NCBI GenBank assembly: GCA_023386155.1
Contig: JAEWKH010000068.1
Coordinates: forward strand, 3,262-67,261
Source of the DNA: Pseudomonadota bacterium
GTDB lineage: Bacteria > Pseudomonadota > Alphaproteobacteria > Rhizobiales > Beijerinckiaceae
Direction of reading: 5' to 3'
Length of the DNA: 64,000 bases
Shown here: positions 47,871-56,721 of the stretch, in pieces
Layout: the number at the start of each line of letters is the position of its first letter
Numbering within the stretch: the first letter of the stretch is position 1
Notes under the pieces: model-generated
What the model was told of the DNA's origin: nothing
What the model saw: only the letters and a program-made list of their open reading frames with translations
Database searches by the model: none
Translations under genes and position numbers: made by a program

Positions 47871-50488
47871 GCCTGGAGGATCTACAGTCATGGCTGCTCG
47901 CAGAAGGCGTGCGCGACGACCTGAACAAGATCGTCCGACTGACCGTCCGGTCCGAATTGGACAACCTCGCGGAGGAGGTTGACGAGATTACAGTAGAGGG
48001 GATCGATTGGCAGCGTCTCGTCTTCGCGGGCAGCATTCTGGCCCGGTCGGAGGCGCGGGCAGATCAGGAGGCCGCACTCAGGATAGCAGTAGCTGCAATC
48101 AGCTTGACGGATGACAAGGTCGTCAGAGATGCAGGCGCTGTGCTGCTTGGTAAGCTCTCCAATTTCCGGGCAGTCTCGCTGGCAGTTGATCGCAACCTCG
48201 TGGGAAGGAATCTCGATGAGCGATTGGGGATCGCTCTCCGCCTTGAGTCCCAGCGCCGCGAAATGGACCGTTCGATCCTCGTAGAGACTACGGGAACGTG
48301 GATGCAGGTGAACGACTTCCAGCAGCGATTCTGGACGAACGCCTCACGGGCCCGCTGGCTTTCGGCGTCGGCGCCCACTGCGTCGGGCAAGACCTTTTTG
48401 GTGCTGCAATGGCTCGTCGATCAGCTCAGTGCGGCAGGAGCCAAGGTGGCCATCTACCTTGCTCCGACCCGGGCGCTCGTCTCGGAGATCGAGACAAACC
48501 TCCAGAACCTCCTCGGCAACAAAAAGGGCATCGAAGTATCCTCTCTTCCACTGCGGAGCAGGTATGATGCAGCGCGCTCTGGTGGTCATCGGCTTGTGCT
48601 TGTCCTGACACAGGAACGACTTCACCTCCTCGCTAACGTTCTGGGCGATGCTTTTCTCGTCGATCTCCTGATCGTGGATGAGGCGCACAAGATCGGCGAC
48701 AATGGACGAGGCGTCATCCTACAGGATTCAATCGAGCGCGCGGCGCGCACAAACCCGCAGATGAAGGTCGTCTTCATCAGTCCGGCCACCCAGAATCCTG
48801 AGGAACTCCTGGCGGACGCGCCAGGAGGCAGCGAGACAGTAGCAGTCGACAGCGATACCCCGACAGTCCTCCAGAATTTACTGCTGGCCCGGCAGGTTCC
48901 CGGGAAACCCAAGCGATGGAACCTAGCAATAAGGCAGGCGGAAGCCACGATCCCAATTGGGACGCTTGAGCTCGCGAGTTCACCAAACAGCTTCATCAAG
49001 CGTCTTGCCTTCATCGCTGCAGCAGCCGGCAAACGCGGCGGCACCCTCGTTTACGCTAACGGTGCGGCAGACTCCGAGGATATCGCAGATCTGATCAGTC
49101 AACTTCAGCCCGAGTTAGATCCGAACTCCATCGATCCAGAGCTCGCTGCCTTGGCCGAACTTGCGCGCAAGGGCGTACATCCGAACTTCCGGTTGGCACC
49201 CTTAGTCGAGCAGGGCATAGCGTTCCACTTCGGCAACATGCCGTCGCTTCTCCGTCTCGAAATTGAGCGGTTGTTCCGATTGGGCAAGATCCGTTTCCTG
49301 GTTTGCACCTCGACGCTGGTTGAGGGCGTCAACCTGTCGTGCCGCACGATCGTCGTACGCGGCCCACGTAAGGGCAAAGGCAATCCCATGGAGCCGCACG
49401 ATTTCTGGAACCTAGCGGGTCGGGCCGGACGCTGGGGAGACGAGTTCCAGGGCAACATCATATGCATTGACCCGAACGACACTGTGGCATGGCCGGAGGG
49501 AGTTCCACTCCGCGCGAGATACCCGATCAAGCGGGAGAGCGATGCAGTGCTCGACCTCGGTGAAAGGTTCGTCGACTATTTAGCGAGGCGAGGCGAGCAG
49601 ATACTCTCGGATATGGAAGATAGCGAAGAGTTCGAGCAGGTTGGCGCCTACCTCTTGACGTCCTACATGCGGCTGGGATCAATTTTCCAGGCGAACCTCG
49701 CCAAGCGTCACGACCCTGCTTTCATCGCAAGGCTCGATGATGTACTGCGCGGTCTTGCAGACCAGTTGGAAATCGATGCCAGCTTATCGGCTCGCCACCC
49801 GGGCGTCAGCCCCGTCGGACTGCAGCGCCTGCTGGAAACTTTCAGGGCATATGAAGGCGAACCCGAGAACTTGCTGCCGGCTGATGTCGCGAGCGACGAC
49901 AGCTACGACCGGTTCGTCACCATCATGCGCCGGATCAACGCGAGCTTGTTTCCGGCGTTCGAGCCCGAGGGTCACATCAGGCTCTATGCATTGATTGTTG
50001 TCCAGTGGCTGAAGGGCCGGTCTCTAGCCGAGATCATCCGCAGGAACATTGAGTGGCACCAGAAGGTCGGACGTTCCTTTAAGTTGCCACAGCTCATACG
50101 CGACACGATGGCTTTGGTTGAGCAGATTGCGCGCTTCAAGGCTCCGAAGTACCTGTCAGCCTACATGGATGTGCTGCACCTGCATCTCAGGTCGATAGGT
50201 CGTGAAGATCTGATCGAAGATGGACTGGACATTGGTACCCAGCTCGAGTTCGGGGTCTCTTCCCGCACTCTTATTTCTCTGATGGAACTCGGCCTATCCC
50301 GCATGAGCGCGGTGACGCTCTACGAGAAGATTGCCCGCGACGATCTCGGCGTGGACGAGTGCCGCGAGTGGGTTGTCGAACGCGCTGACCAGCTCGACGG
50401 CATGGACATACCGGCCGTCATTATTCGGGAACTGCGCGTGCGGCTGCTTTCGACCGATGGTGCCGGGCCGGCAGAAGTTCTTGAGTGA
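47867..50488 (+). CDS. hamB: Hachiman defence helicase HamB (superfamily 2 DEAH)
   Basis: An 873-residue SF2 helicase. Walker A is APTASGKT (169-176), motif Ia PTRALVSEIE, DEAH box VDEAHKI (270-276), motif III-like FISPATQNP, motif V CTSTLVEGVNLS (about 480-491) and motif VI NLAGRAGRWG (515-524). A long C-terminal helical part follows. HamB moves along DNA and holds HamA inactive until damaged or phage DNA is sensed, according to work on the family. ATG 47867 overlaps the hamA stop, so the pair is coupled. A third small gene follows after 17 bases. Confidence 0.9.
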   Translation: MSLEDLQSWLLAEGVRDDLNKIVRLTVRSELDNLAEEVDEITVEGIDWQRLVFAGSILARSEARADQEAALRIAVAAISLTDDKVVRDAGAVLLGKLSNFRAVSLAVDRNLVGRNLDERLGIALRLESQRREMDRSILVETTGTWMQVNDFQQRFWTNASRARWLSASAPTASGKTFLVLQWLVDQLSAAGAKVAIYLAPTRALVSEIETNLQNLLGNKKGIEVSSLPLRSRYDAARSGGHRLVLVLTQERLHLLANVLGDAFLVDLLIVDEAHKIGDNGRGVILQDSIERAARTNPQMKVVFISPATQNPEELLADAPGGSETVAVDSDTPTVLQNLLLARQVPGKPKRWNLAIRQAEATIPIGTLELASSPNSFIKRLAFIAAAAGKRGGTLVYANGAADSEDIADLISQLQPELDPNSIDPELAALAELARKGVHPNFRLAPLVEQGIAFHFGNMPSLLRLEIERLFRLGKIRFLVCTSTLVEGVNLSCRTIVVRGPRKGKGNPMEPHDFWNLAGRAGRWGDEFQGNIICIDPNDTVAWPEGVPLRARYPIKRESDAVLDLGERFVDYLARRGEQILSDMEDSEEFEQVGAYLLTSYMRLGSIFQANLAKRHDPAFIARLDDVLRGLADQLEIDASLSARHPGVSPVGLQRLLETFRAYEGEPENLLPADVASDDSYDRFVTIMRRINASLFPAFEPEGHIRLYALIVVQWLKGRSLAEIIRRNIEWHQKVGRSFKLPQLIRDTMALVEQIARFKAPKYLSAYMDVLHLHLRSIGREDLIEDGLDIGTQLEFGVSSRTLISLMELGLSRMSAVTLYEKIARDDLGVDECREWVVERADQLDGMDIPAVIIRELRVRLLSTDGAGPAEVLE

Positions 50489-50505
50489 CGCGAGAGGAGA
50501 AAGAA

Positions 50506-50796
50506 ATGGGTGCGAAGAAGCCCGTAACTCTAGGCCCTAAGCATTTCGACAAGAAGGGCGACGCAATCGCTTACCTAAATGCGATGCTTCGTCGGTATGA
50601 CGTTGGGGACCGGGTCAACGCGGCCGATGCCGTCGTGCTGGAGGCTGTCCTGGCCAGGCATCCAGAAGCGAAGGAGAAGATTGGTACCGGCGTGAAGGAC
50701 TTCAGCGTGCGAAGCGCTGATTTCGGGACCAAGTGCTTTTGGGTGAACAGAACAGATGGAACCACGGCAAAATTCTCGCACAAAGGTTGGGTCTGA
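50506..50796 (+). CDS. DUF3223/DCL-like small protein linked to Hachiman
   Basis: A 96-residue protein: MGAKKPVTLGPKHFDKKGDA, then IAYLNAMLRRYDVGDRVNAA, a D..VLEAVLARHPEAKEKIG segment and FGTKCFWVNRTDGTTAKFSH. This pattern (AxxYLNxMLxxY, HPxxxxKIG, CFWVxRxDGTxxxFS) matches DUF3223, the bacterial relative of the plant DCL/DeCL domain involved in organellar RNA processing. It starts 17 bases after hamB with a GAGGAGAAAG site, so it is probably in the same transcript. It is not a recognised Hachiman component. It lies just inside the right transposon end. Confidence 0.75.
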   Translation: MGAKKPVTLGPKHFDKKGDAIAYLNAMLRRYDVGDRVNAADAVVLEAVLARHPEAKEKIGTGVKDFSVRSADFGTKCFWVNRTDGTTAKFSHKGWV

Positions 50797-50921
50797 AACA
50801 CCTGGGCCCGCTTAGCCAGTGTCGGTTCCCGCAACCAAGCCTCTGGCGAGCGATCCTGTCATTATGAACTCCAAGCTAGCTTCTTCGTCTCCTCTTATGC
50901 TCTAAAGTAACAGAACTGAGC

Positions 50922-51049
50922 TTGAGTCAGTCTTTTCTGCAAGGCCTGCCCCCGAGAGTCAGCTTATTGTGAAACGTGAGTCAGACTTTTAGTGTCATTT
51001 CCTTAGGAGAAACGGCTGAATTTGAGTCAGACTTTTAGTGTTTCGCACA
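50922..51049. repeat. Right end of Tn7-like element with TnsB-type repeats
   Basis: Four copies of the inverted-orientation core: TTGAGTCAGTCTTTTCTGC (50922-50940), GAGAGTCAGCTT (50954-50965), GTGAGTCAGACTTTTAGTGT (50977-50996) and the terminal copy TTTGAGTCAGACTTTTAGTG ending TTTCGCACA (51021-51049). The last two are nearly identical over 18 bases. More and longer-spaced repeats than at the left end, as in other Tn7-type elements. Confidence 0.87.
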
Positions 51050-51061
51050 CATCGGCAAAGC

Positions 51062-51095
51062 AGAAAGGGCGCCTTCGCAAGAGGGCGCCCTTTCT
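51062..51095. terminator. Bidirectional intrinsic terminator, probably once shared by gyrB
   Basis: A perfect 12-bp stem (AGAAAGGGCGCC at 51062-51073 with GGCGCCCTTTCT at 51084-51095). It starts 12 bases beyond the transposon's right end and ends 58 bases from the stop of the leftward flavoprotein gene. With the transposon removed it would lie about 20 bases after the gyrB stop, so it likely served both convergent genes. Confidence 0.8.
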
Positions 51096-51153
51096 GTTGA
51101 TGGGATCGCTGCACCTCCCGGCAAACCGGGCCCGCGTTCCGCGCGAGGTGCAC

Positions 51154-52533
51154 TCACACTATGGGCTTCAAATCGCCGAGGACCGTCGGGATCAGTTCCG
51201 AGACGGTGGGATGAATCGGCACGGACCATTGCAAGGTCGGATAGTCGGCGCCGGCATTCATCATGTCGAGAATGCCATGGATCGCCTCGTCGCCGCCGGT
51301 TCCGAGAATGGCCGCGCCGAGGATCCGTTTCGTGTCGGCATCCGCCACGATCTTCATGAAGCCCTGCGTCTCATCCTTCTCGATTGCGCGCCCGACCCGC
51401 GTCATCGGGCGTTTGGAGACGAGAAGCTTGCGGCCTGTCCGGCGCGCCTCCGTCTCCGTCATGCCGACGCGGCCGAGAGGCGGATCGATGTACAGCGCAT
51501 AACCCAGCAACCGGTCGCTGACCCGCCGCGATGCGCCGTCGAGAAGATTGGCGGCGGCGATCTCGTAATCGTTGTAGGCCGTGTGGGTGAAGGCTCCGCG
51601 GCCATTGCAGTCGCCAAGGGCCCAGATGCCGGGCACGTTCGTGGCCAGGAAATCGTCGACGACGATCATGCCTCTCTCATCGACCGCAACGCCTGCCCTG
51701 TCGAGGCCGAGATCGTCCGTGTTGGGCCGGCGCCCGACGGCGAGCAGCACATGCGAGCCGACCACGACCGGATCGCCCGAGGTGCAGTCGACATCGACCG
51801 CCACGCCGTCCGCGTGCGGCTTGAAGCCGATGCAGGTGGCGTTGGTCCGGACGGCGATTCCTTCGGCGGTCAGAATCTCGCGAATGGCCTCGGACACGTC
51901 CTCGTCCTCACGGGCGATCAGGCGCGGGCCCTTCTCGATGATGGTCACCTGCGCGCCGAAGCGGCGGTACATCTGCGCGAATTCAAGCCCGATATAGCTG
52001 CCGCCCACCACGACGAGATGCCGGGGAAGCGTGTCGAGCTGGAGGATCGACGTGTTGGTGAGGTAGGAAACCGCATCGACGCCCGGCATGTCGGGAACGC
52101 TCGCGCGGCCGCCGACATTGAGGAAGATGCGCGGCGCCTTCAGCACCTCGTCGCCCACGCGGAGCGTGTCCGGCCCCTCGAAGCGGGCATGCCCCTCGAT
52201 GACGGTCAGGCCATCCATGCCGCGCAACCAGGTCTCGATGTTCGTGCGCGCCCTGGTCGATACGGTTTCGGCGCGAGCCCTGACCCGCTTCATATCGACT
52301 GCGATGGGGCTCGTGATGGCGACCCCGTAATCCGCGCCCCTGCGGGCGAGATGCGCCGCATAGGCGCTCGCCACCAGGGTTTTCGTCGGCATGCAGCCGG
52401 TGTTGACGCAGGTTCCGCCGAAAAGCTTGCGCTCGATGACGGCAACCTTCATGCCGGCGCCGGTCAGCCGCCCGGCAAGCGACGGCCCTGCCTGGCCGGC
52501 TCCGACCACGATGGCATCGAAAGATCGGGTCAT
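51154..52533 (-). CDS. FAD-dependent pyridine nucleotide-disulfide oxidoreductase (MerA/Lpd-like)
   Basis: A 459-residue class I flavoprotein disulfide reductase. FAD-binding VVGAGQAGPSLAGRL is followed by the redox disulfide GGTCVNTGCMPTKTLV. The NAD(P) motif is VVVGGSYIGLEFAQMYRRFG and the second FAD motif is GIWALGDCNGRGAFTHTAYN. The C-terminal dimerisation part has VPIHPTVSELIPTVL, with the HPT active-site His. It lacks the N-terminal HMA domain and the C-terminal vicinal cysteines of true mercuric reductase, so calling it MerA would be unsafe. Its ATG overlaps the DUF4126 gene stop by four bases. Confidence 0.88.
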   Translation of the reverse strand: MTRSFDAIVVGAGQAGPSLAGRLTGAGMKVAVIERKLFGGTCVNTGCMPTKTLVASAYAAHLARRGADYGVAITSPIAVDMKRVRARAETVSTRARTNIETWLRGMDGLTVIEGHARFEGPDTLRVGDEVLKAPRIFLNVGGRASVPDMPGVDAVSYLTNTSILQLDTLPRHLVVVGGSYIGLEFAQMYRRFGAQVTIIEKGPRLIAREDEDVSEAIREILTAEGIAVRTNATCIGFKPHADGVAVDVDCTSGDPVVVGSHVLLAVGRRPNTDDLGLDRAGVAVDERGMIVVDDFLATNVPGIWALGDCNGRGAFTHTAYNDYEIAAANLLDGASRRVSDRLLGYALYIDPPLGRVGMTETEARRTGRKLLVSKRPMTRVGRAIEKDETQGFMKIVADADTKRILGAAILGTGGDEAIHGILDMMNAGADYPTLQWSVPIHPTVSELIPTVLGDLKPIV

Positions 52534-52994
52534 GGTATCGCTCCCACGATCAGCATTGCTCCGAGGATGGCGACGATATCCTCGATCAGGGCGGCCGGAC
52601 GATCCTTGCCGAAGGCGGCTGCCAGGCGTGACCGGCCTTCCGCACCTCCCAGGGTTCCGATGATCCCACCCACGGCTCCGGCGACGATCCCGCCCAGGAA
52701 GGAACCGCCCTGTGCGGCAATCGCGCCGCCGCACAGGCCGCCGACGATGATCCGGGTCGCGAAGGGGAGAGGCGTTTTGCGGCTCGGCGTTGTGGGCAGC
52801 TGGTCGCCGATCAGCTCCCCGATGGCGAGGATCGTCAGGATCCAGGGCGTGAAGCGATAGCCCATGAAGGCGAGCCAGGTTCCCTCGAGATTGAGGAGGC
52901 CGAGGAAAGCCGCCCAGCTGACGGCGGCGGGAGCCGTCATCGCGCGCAGGCCCGCAATCACTCCGATCAGGAGCGCCAGAATGTAAATGGCCAT
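52530..52994 (-). CDS. DUF4126 family membrane protein
   Basis: A 154-residue protein with four or so hydrophobic segments rich in Gly and Ala: IYILALLIGVIAGLRAMTAP, then AFMGYRFTPWILTILAIGEL, GGAIAAQGGSFLGGIVAGAV and EDIVAILGAMLIVGAIP. The GLRAMTAPA and ELIGDQLP motifs are those of DUF4126 membrane proteins of unknown function. It is the first gene of a two-gene leftward operon; the flavoprotein gene follows with a 4-base overlap, suggesting linked roles. Confidence 0.85.
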   Translation of the reverse strand: MAIYILALLIGVIAGLRAMTAPAAVSWAAFLGLLNLEGTWLAFMGYRFTPWILTILAIGELIGDQLPTTPSRKTPLPFATRIIVGGLCGGAIAAQGGSFLGGIVAGAVGGIIGTLGGAEGRSRLAAAFGKDRPAALIEDIVAILGAMLIVGAIP

Positions 52995-53189
52995 CGCTCT
53001 CCCCGGTCTGCTTCAGGCTTGCATGGCAGGGATCCGTTTTCAATCCTATGCGGAATAGCAGCCGGCTTCCATCGGCGCCGAGCCAGGATCCGGCCGGGGC
53101 CTTAATCATCCGGTTGAAAGGATGGCGCGCAGGTCCATTGCCGGTATAAAGCTCGCCTTTCCTACATCTCGTCCTTCAGGGGGCTGCTC

Positions 53190-54884
53190 ATGATAGCAAT
53201 ACGGCATTGGTCGCTTCGGCAGCAGATCACCCTGCTGGTCGGTGTGCTGTGCCTGGCCCTCGTGTGCGCCCTTGCTGCAGGAGCAGCCTATATCGCCCAG
53301 AGCCGGGTTCGGCAGATCGTCATGAACAACGAGGCCCACGACGCTGCACTCACGGCGAGCATCCTGGATCGCGGCATGTTCGAGCGCTACCGGGAAGTTA
53401 GCAACCTGGCCTCCATGGAACCTCTGAAGACCATCTGGACGGGCGATCCGGCCGTGATCCGCCAGGTGCTCGAGCAGTTGAGGAGCTCCTATCCCGATTA
53501 TGCCTGGATCGGCTATGCGACGCCGGATGGAACGGTCCGGGCCGCGACGCGAGGCATGTTGGAAGGTCAGTCCGTGCAGGCCCGGCCCTGGTTTCAGGAT
53601 GGCCTCAAGGGACCTGCTGTCGGCGACGTGCACGAAGCCAAGTTGCTCGCCACGCTTCTGGGCCCTGCACCGAACAACGAGCCTTTCCGCTTCGTCGATG
53701 TGGCCGCACCCGTTCGTGACGAGACCGGCCGCGTAATCGGCGTGATCGGCGCCCATCTGAGCTGGACCTGGGCGGAAGAACGGCGGCAGGCGATTCTCCA
53801 CAACGAGGCCCGGCCCAGCGGGAAATCGATCTGGATTCTCTCCAGCGACGGAACGATGCTCCTCGGCCCGAATATCGGGGACAAGCCGTTCTCCGAGTAC
53901 CGAATCCGCGCGATGCGCCAGGCCAAGGCAGGTGCCTTCGAAGATACCGCCGGGCCTGAACCGATGCTGACCGGGTACGCCACCGCCCGCGGCTACAAGG
54001 ATTATCCGGGTCTCGACTGGATCGTGATTTCCCGCCAGCCCGACAGCGTCGCCTTTGCGGCCACCAGGGGTATCGTCTGGACGATCATCGGCCTGGGATG
54101 CGCCATCGCCCTGGCGGGGCTCGTCTGCGCGCTCCTCATCGCGAGAGGCGTTGTCCGTCCTTTGCAGGCGATCATCCAGGCCGCCGACAAGATCGGACGC
54201 GATCCGACGATTTCCCAGGTTCCCCGGGTGGCGGGCTCATCGGAGATCATCAGGCTCTCGGCGGCACTCCGCTCGCTTCTCCGTCGAGCGGGTGCGGCCG
54301 AGCAACAGGTGATCGAGGTTGCCTCGCAGCATGAAAAGGACATGTCCGCTCTTCGCCGGCTGGCCGAGACGGATGCCCTGTCCGGCCTTCTCAACCGCCG
54401 GGGCTTCGGCCTCCTGGCGGACGAGACCTTCAATCTCTGCCGCCGTCATGAGCGTCCGCTGACCGTGCTCCTCCTCGACATCGATTTCTTCAAGAAGGTC
54501 AACGACACCTACGGCCACGCGGCCGGCGACGTCGTGCTCCAGGCGGTGGGGAACGCCCTCAAGGCGTCGCTGCGCTCCTCCGACACCATCGCGCGTTTTG
54601 GCGGCGAGGAGTTCGTCGTCCTCATGCATGGAGTGGATGCGGACGGAATCATCGTTGCCGCTCAGAACCTGCGCCGGACGATCGAGGCTCTTAGGATCGA
54701 GCATCAGGGCCAGAGGCTGTCCGTCACCATCAGCATCGGCGGTGCGATGGCCGGTTCGGACGATCGGGATATCCAGGATGTCATCGAACGGGCGGATGGC
54801 GCCCTCTACAAGGCCAAGGCCGCCGGACGAAACCGCGTCGTCATCGACGACCTGCAGATCCAGCTGGCCTCCGCCGTCGCCTGA
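53190..54884 (+). CDS. Membrane diguanylate cyclase (Cache-HAMP-GGDEF)
   Basis: A 564-residue c-di-GMP synthase. An N-terminal membrane helix (ITLLVGVLCLALVCALAAG) is followed by a periplasmic dCache-like sensor (about 40-280, DYAWIGYATPDGTVRAATRG), a second helix (GIVWTIIGLGCAIALAGLV), a HAMP segment and a C-terminal GGDEF domain. The active site is GGEEF at 471-475 and the domain start LAETDALSGLLNRRGF is intact. An RxxD inhibitory site upstream of GGEEF is visible as RSSD, probably an I-site. It senses an unknown ligand. Divergent from DUF4126. Confidence 0.9.
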   Translation: MIAIRHWSLRQQITLLVGVLCLALVCALAAGAAYIAQSRVRQIVMNNEAHDAALTASILDRGMFERYREVSNLASMEPLKTIWTGDPAVIRQVLEQLRSSYPDYAWIGYATPDGTVRAATRGMLEGQSVQARPWFQDGLKGPAVGDVHEAKLLATLLGPAPNNEPFRFVDVAAPVRDETGRVIGVIGAHLSWTWAEERRQAILHNEARPSGKSIWILSSDGTMLLGPNIGDKPFSEYRIRAMRQAKAGAFEDTAGPEPMLTGYATARGYKDYPGLDWIVISRQPDSVAFAATRGIVWTIIGLGCAIALAGLVCALLIARGVVRPLQAIIQAADKIGRDPTISQVPRVAGSSEIIRLSAALRSLLRRAGAAEQQVIEVASQHEKDMSALRRLAETDALSGLLNRRGFGLLADETFNLCRRHERPLTVLLLDIDFFKKVNDTYGHAAGDVVLQAVGNALKASLRSSDTIARFGGEEFVVLMHGVDADGIIVAAQNLRRTIEALRIEHQGQRLSVTISIGGAMAGSDDRDIQDVIERADGALYKAKAAGRNRVVIDDLQIQLASAVA

Positions 54885-54938
54885 ACAGGCGAGGCGCCAT
54901 ACGGTCGTCGATGCGCGATCCTTCGCAGGAGCGAGATG

Positions 54939-55367
54939 TCAGCAGGCAACAGGCAGCAACGCCCGCACGCGGGGGTCGCGCAGCCAGAGCCCGACCCATA
55001 GGGCAATTCCGAGATAGACACCGAACAGCGTATGGCTGAACAGCGGACTGCCGATGCGCACGTGAGTGGCGACGGCGCCGCCGAGATAGGCCGTGATCAG
55101 AATCGCACCCAGAACCGATGTGCGCGGATTGGCGTAGAGCAAAGCGGACGCGATAAGCACGCCGCCGAGCGCGCGCCACAGGGCGGGATCCGTCGGCCAG
55201 CCGAGCGGAATCACCGTATCCATCACCACCTGAAGCGGCACCAGCTTGATCGCTCCGTCGAACAGGAGGAAGAGGACCACGAGACCGCTTAAGGCCCGTC
55301 CGGTCCAGACGCTTCCACTGTTCCTGACGTCGGCTTGCGTTGCCGGCGTGTCTGAGATCGTGCTCAT
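54939..55367 (-). CDS. DoxX-like family membrane protein
   Basis: A 142-residue four-helix membrane protein. Its helices include GRALSGLVVLFLLFDGAIKL, ALGGVLIASALLYANPRTSV, GAILITAYLGGAVATHVRIG and FGVYLGIALWVGLWLRDPRV, with the DoxX-like motif TAYLGGAVATHVRIG. Family members of this size are often linked to carbonyl or oxidative stress genes. ATG 55367 is chosen over the upstream in-frame Met at 55394 because it matches family length. Convergent with the cyclase, upstream of a VOC gene on the same strand. Confidence 0.85.
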   Translation of the reverse strand: MSTISDTPATQADVRNSGSVWTGRALSGLVVLFLLFDGAIKLVPLQVVMDTVIPLGWPTDPALWRALGGVLIASALLYANPRTSVLGAILITAYLGGAVATHVRIGSPLFSHTLFGVYLGIALWVGLWLRDPRVRALLPVAC

Positions 55368-55466
55368 CAGTCGTGTCTCCTGGAGGAGCCCCACCGCAGA
55401 GGCAGGAAGCTCGCCCTCAGCGCATTCGGCGAGCTGGCCTGCCGCGTCCCTGTCTGGTTTTCGCGC

Positions 55467-55892
55467 TTACGCCGGCACATTCATGGCTTCTTTGGCGGCT
55501 TCGAGATCCATCCACATCACTTCCCAGATGTGGCCATCGGGATCCTCGAAGCTGCGGCCGTACATGAAGCCGTAATCCTGCTTCGGGCCGGGATCGATGT
55601 TCCCTCCCGCAGCGCCGGCCTTGGCGATGGTGGCGTCGACATCCTCGCGGCTGTCGGAGGACAGGCAGATCAGGACCTCCGTGCTCTTGCTGGCATCGGC
55701 GATGGCTTTCGGCGTGAACTGACGGAACTTGTCGTGGGTCAGGAGCATCGCATGAATGGTCTCGGAGAAGACCATGCAGGCGGCTGTGTGATCGGTGAAC
55801 TGCTCGTTCTTCACGGCGCCGAGGGCCTCGTAAAAGGCGATGGACCTGGGCAGGTCGCTGACGGGCAGGTTCACGAAGATCAGCTTGGACAT
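55467..55892 (-). CDS. VOC-family (glyoxalase/bleomycin-resistance-like) protein
   Basis: A 141-residue vicinal-oxygen-chelate fold protein, starting MSKLIFVNLPVSDLPRSIAF, with AFYEALGAVKNEQF in the first half and the second-half motif YGFMYGRSFEDPDGHIWEVM, where the C-terminal EVM glutamate would be a metal ligand. Lacks enough specific motifs to name a substrate. It diverges from an HxlR regulator gene across 61 AT-rich bases, a common regulator-target arrangement, and lies 99 bases ahead of the DoxX-like gene. Confidence 0.87.
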   Translation of the reverse strand: MSKLIFVNLPVSDLPRSIAFYEALGAVKNEQFTDHTAACMVFSETIHAMLLTHDKFRQFTPKAIADASKSTEVLICLSSDSREDVDATIAKAGAAGGNIDPGPKQDYGFMYGRSFEDPDGHIWEVMWMDLEAAKEAMNVPA

Positions 55893-55953
55893 GGGTCTCT
55901 CCCTCTGGCTTGTGGTTTGACAGTGATTCCATGGAAAGTTATAAATAGCAACT

Positions 55954-56655
55954 ATGAAGTTAGAAAAAATAACTGAGAAGCCAGACGGTCGCTCCAGGCG
56001 CCACTACGAGGACGCCTGCGCGACGGCCCATGCGCTCGACCTCGTGGGCGAGCGGTGGGCGCTCCTGGTGATGCGCGAGCTCATGCTGGGGCCGAGGCGC
56101 TTCAGCGACCTGCGGCAGAGCCTGCCCGGGATCAGCGCCAATGTTCTCACCCAGCGGCTCGAGGGGTTGGAGGCGGCGGGCATTCTGGTGCGGCGCAGGC
56201 TGCCGCCGCCGGCGGCCGCGCAGGTCTATGAACTGACGGAATGGGGATACGAGAGCGAGCCGATCTTTCAGGCGCTGGGACGCTGGGCGGCCCGCTCACC
56301 GGCGCACGACCCGACCCTGCCGTTCAGCACGGCCTCCCTGGTTCTGTCCATGAGGACGATGTTCAACGCGGAACGGGCAAAGGACTTGGAAGCGCGAATC
56401 GGCTTTCGGATCGGCGAGGAAACCTTCCTCGCCCGCCTGGCCGATGGGCGGCTCGCAATCGACCGCGGCCCTCTCGATGGAGCCGACCTGATCCTGGCAG
56501 GAACGCCACCGGTGCTGGCCGGGGCGATCTACGGCGGCCAGAAGCTGGAAATGCTGGAACAGGCCGGCGCGCTGCGAATCGAGGGCGACCGTGTCCTCGC
56601 CCAACGCTTCGTGAGCCTGTTCCCGCTGCCCCCGAAGGCCACGAAGCCCGCCTGA
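55954..56655 (+). CDS. HxlR-family transcriptional regulator with C-terminal SCP2-like domain
   Basis: A 233-residue regulator. The N-terminal winged helix shows ALDLVGERWALLVMRELMLG, PRRFSDLRQSLPGISANVLT and the wing YELTEWG, all HxlR features. The C-terminal half (about 120-225) resembles an SCP2-type lipid-binding fold, giving the two-domain form common in Alphaproteobacteria. It diverges from the VOC/DoxX genes. A small inverted AGTT...AACT repeat (55937-55953) touches its start codon and could be an operator. Confidence 0.87.
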   Translation: MKLEKITEKPDGRSRRHYEDACATAHALDLVGERWALLVMRELMLGPRRFSDLRQSLPGISANVLTQRLEGLEAAGILVRRRLPPPAAAQVYELTEWGYESEPIFQALGRWAARSPAHDPTLPFSTASLVLSMRTMFNAERAKDLEARIGFRIGEETFLARLADGRLAIDRGPLDGADLILAGTPPVLAGAIYGGQKLEMLEQAGALRIEGDRVLAQRFVSLFPLPPKATKPA

Positions 56656-56664
56656 GGAATCCTA

Positions 56665-56708
56665 AGGCATCGACTCCAAAAGTGGGCCCGCTTTTGGAGT
56701 CGATGCCT
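56665..56708. repeat. 18-bp-stem palindrome; terminator and dispersed repeat
   Basis: AGGCATCGACTCCAAAAG (56665-56682) pairs perfectly with CTTTTGGAGTCGATGCCT (56691-56708) around an 8-base loop TGGGCCCG. A pyrimidine-rich CTTCTCTTCTT tail follows. It sits between convergent genes (HxlR and dienelactone hydrolase), so it can end both transcripts. GCATCG/CGATGC borders match the palindrome at 5773. Confidence 0.8.
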
Positions 56709-56721
56709 CTTCTCTTCTTAG

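Noticed and set aside
51154..52533. Calling the flavoprotein a mercuric reductase
   Set aside because: No N-terminal HMA domain and no C-terminal vicinal cysteines; it also lies outside the metal island.
51022..52860. Long plus-strand open frame opposite the flavoprotein gene
   Set aside because: It is antisense to a clearly coding gene, starts inside the transposon end, and its translation is a low-complexity His/Arg/Ala mix typical of G+C-rich antisense frames.
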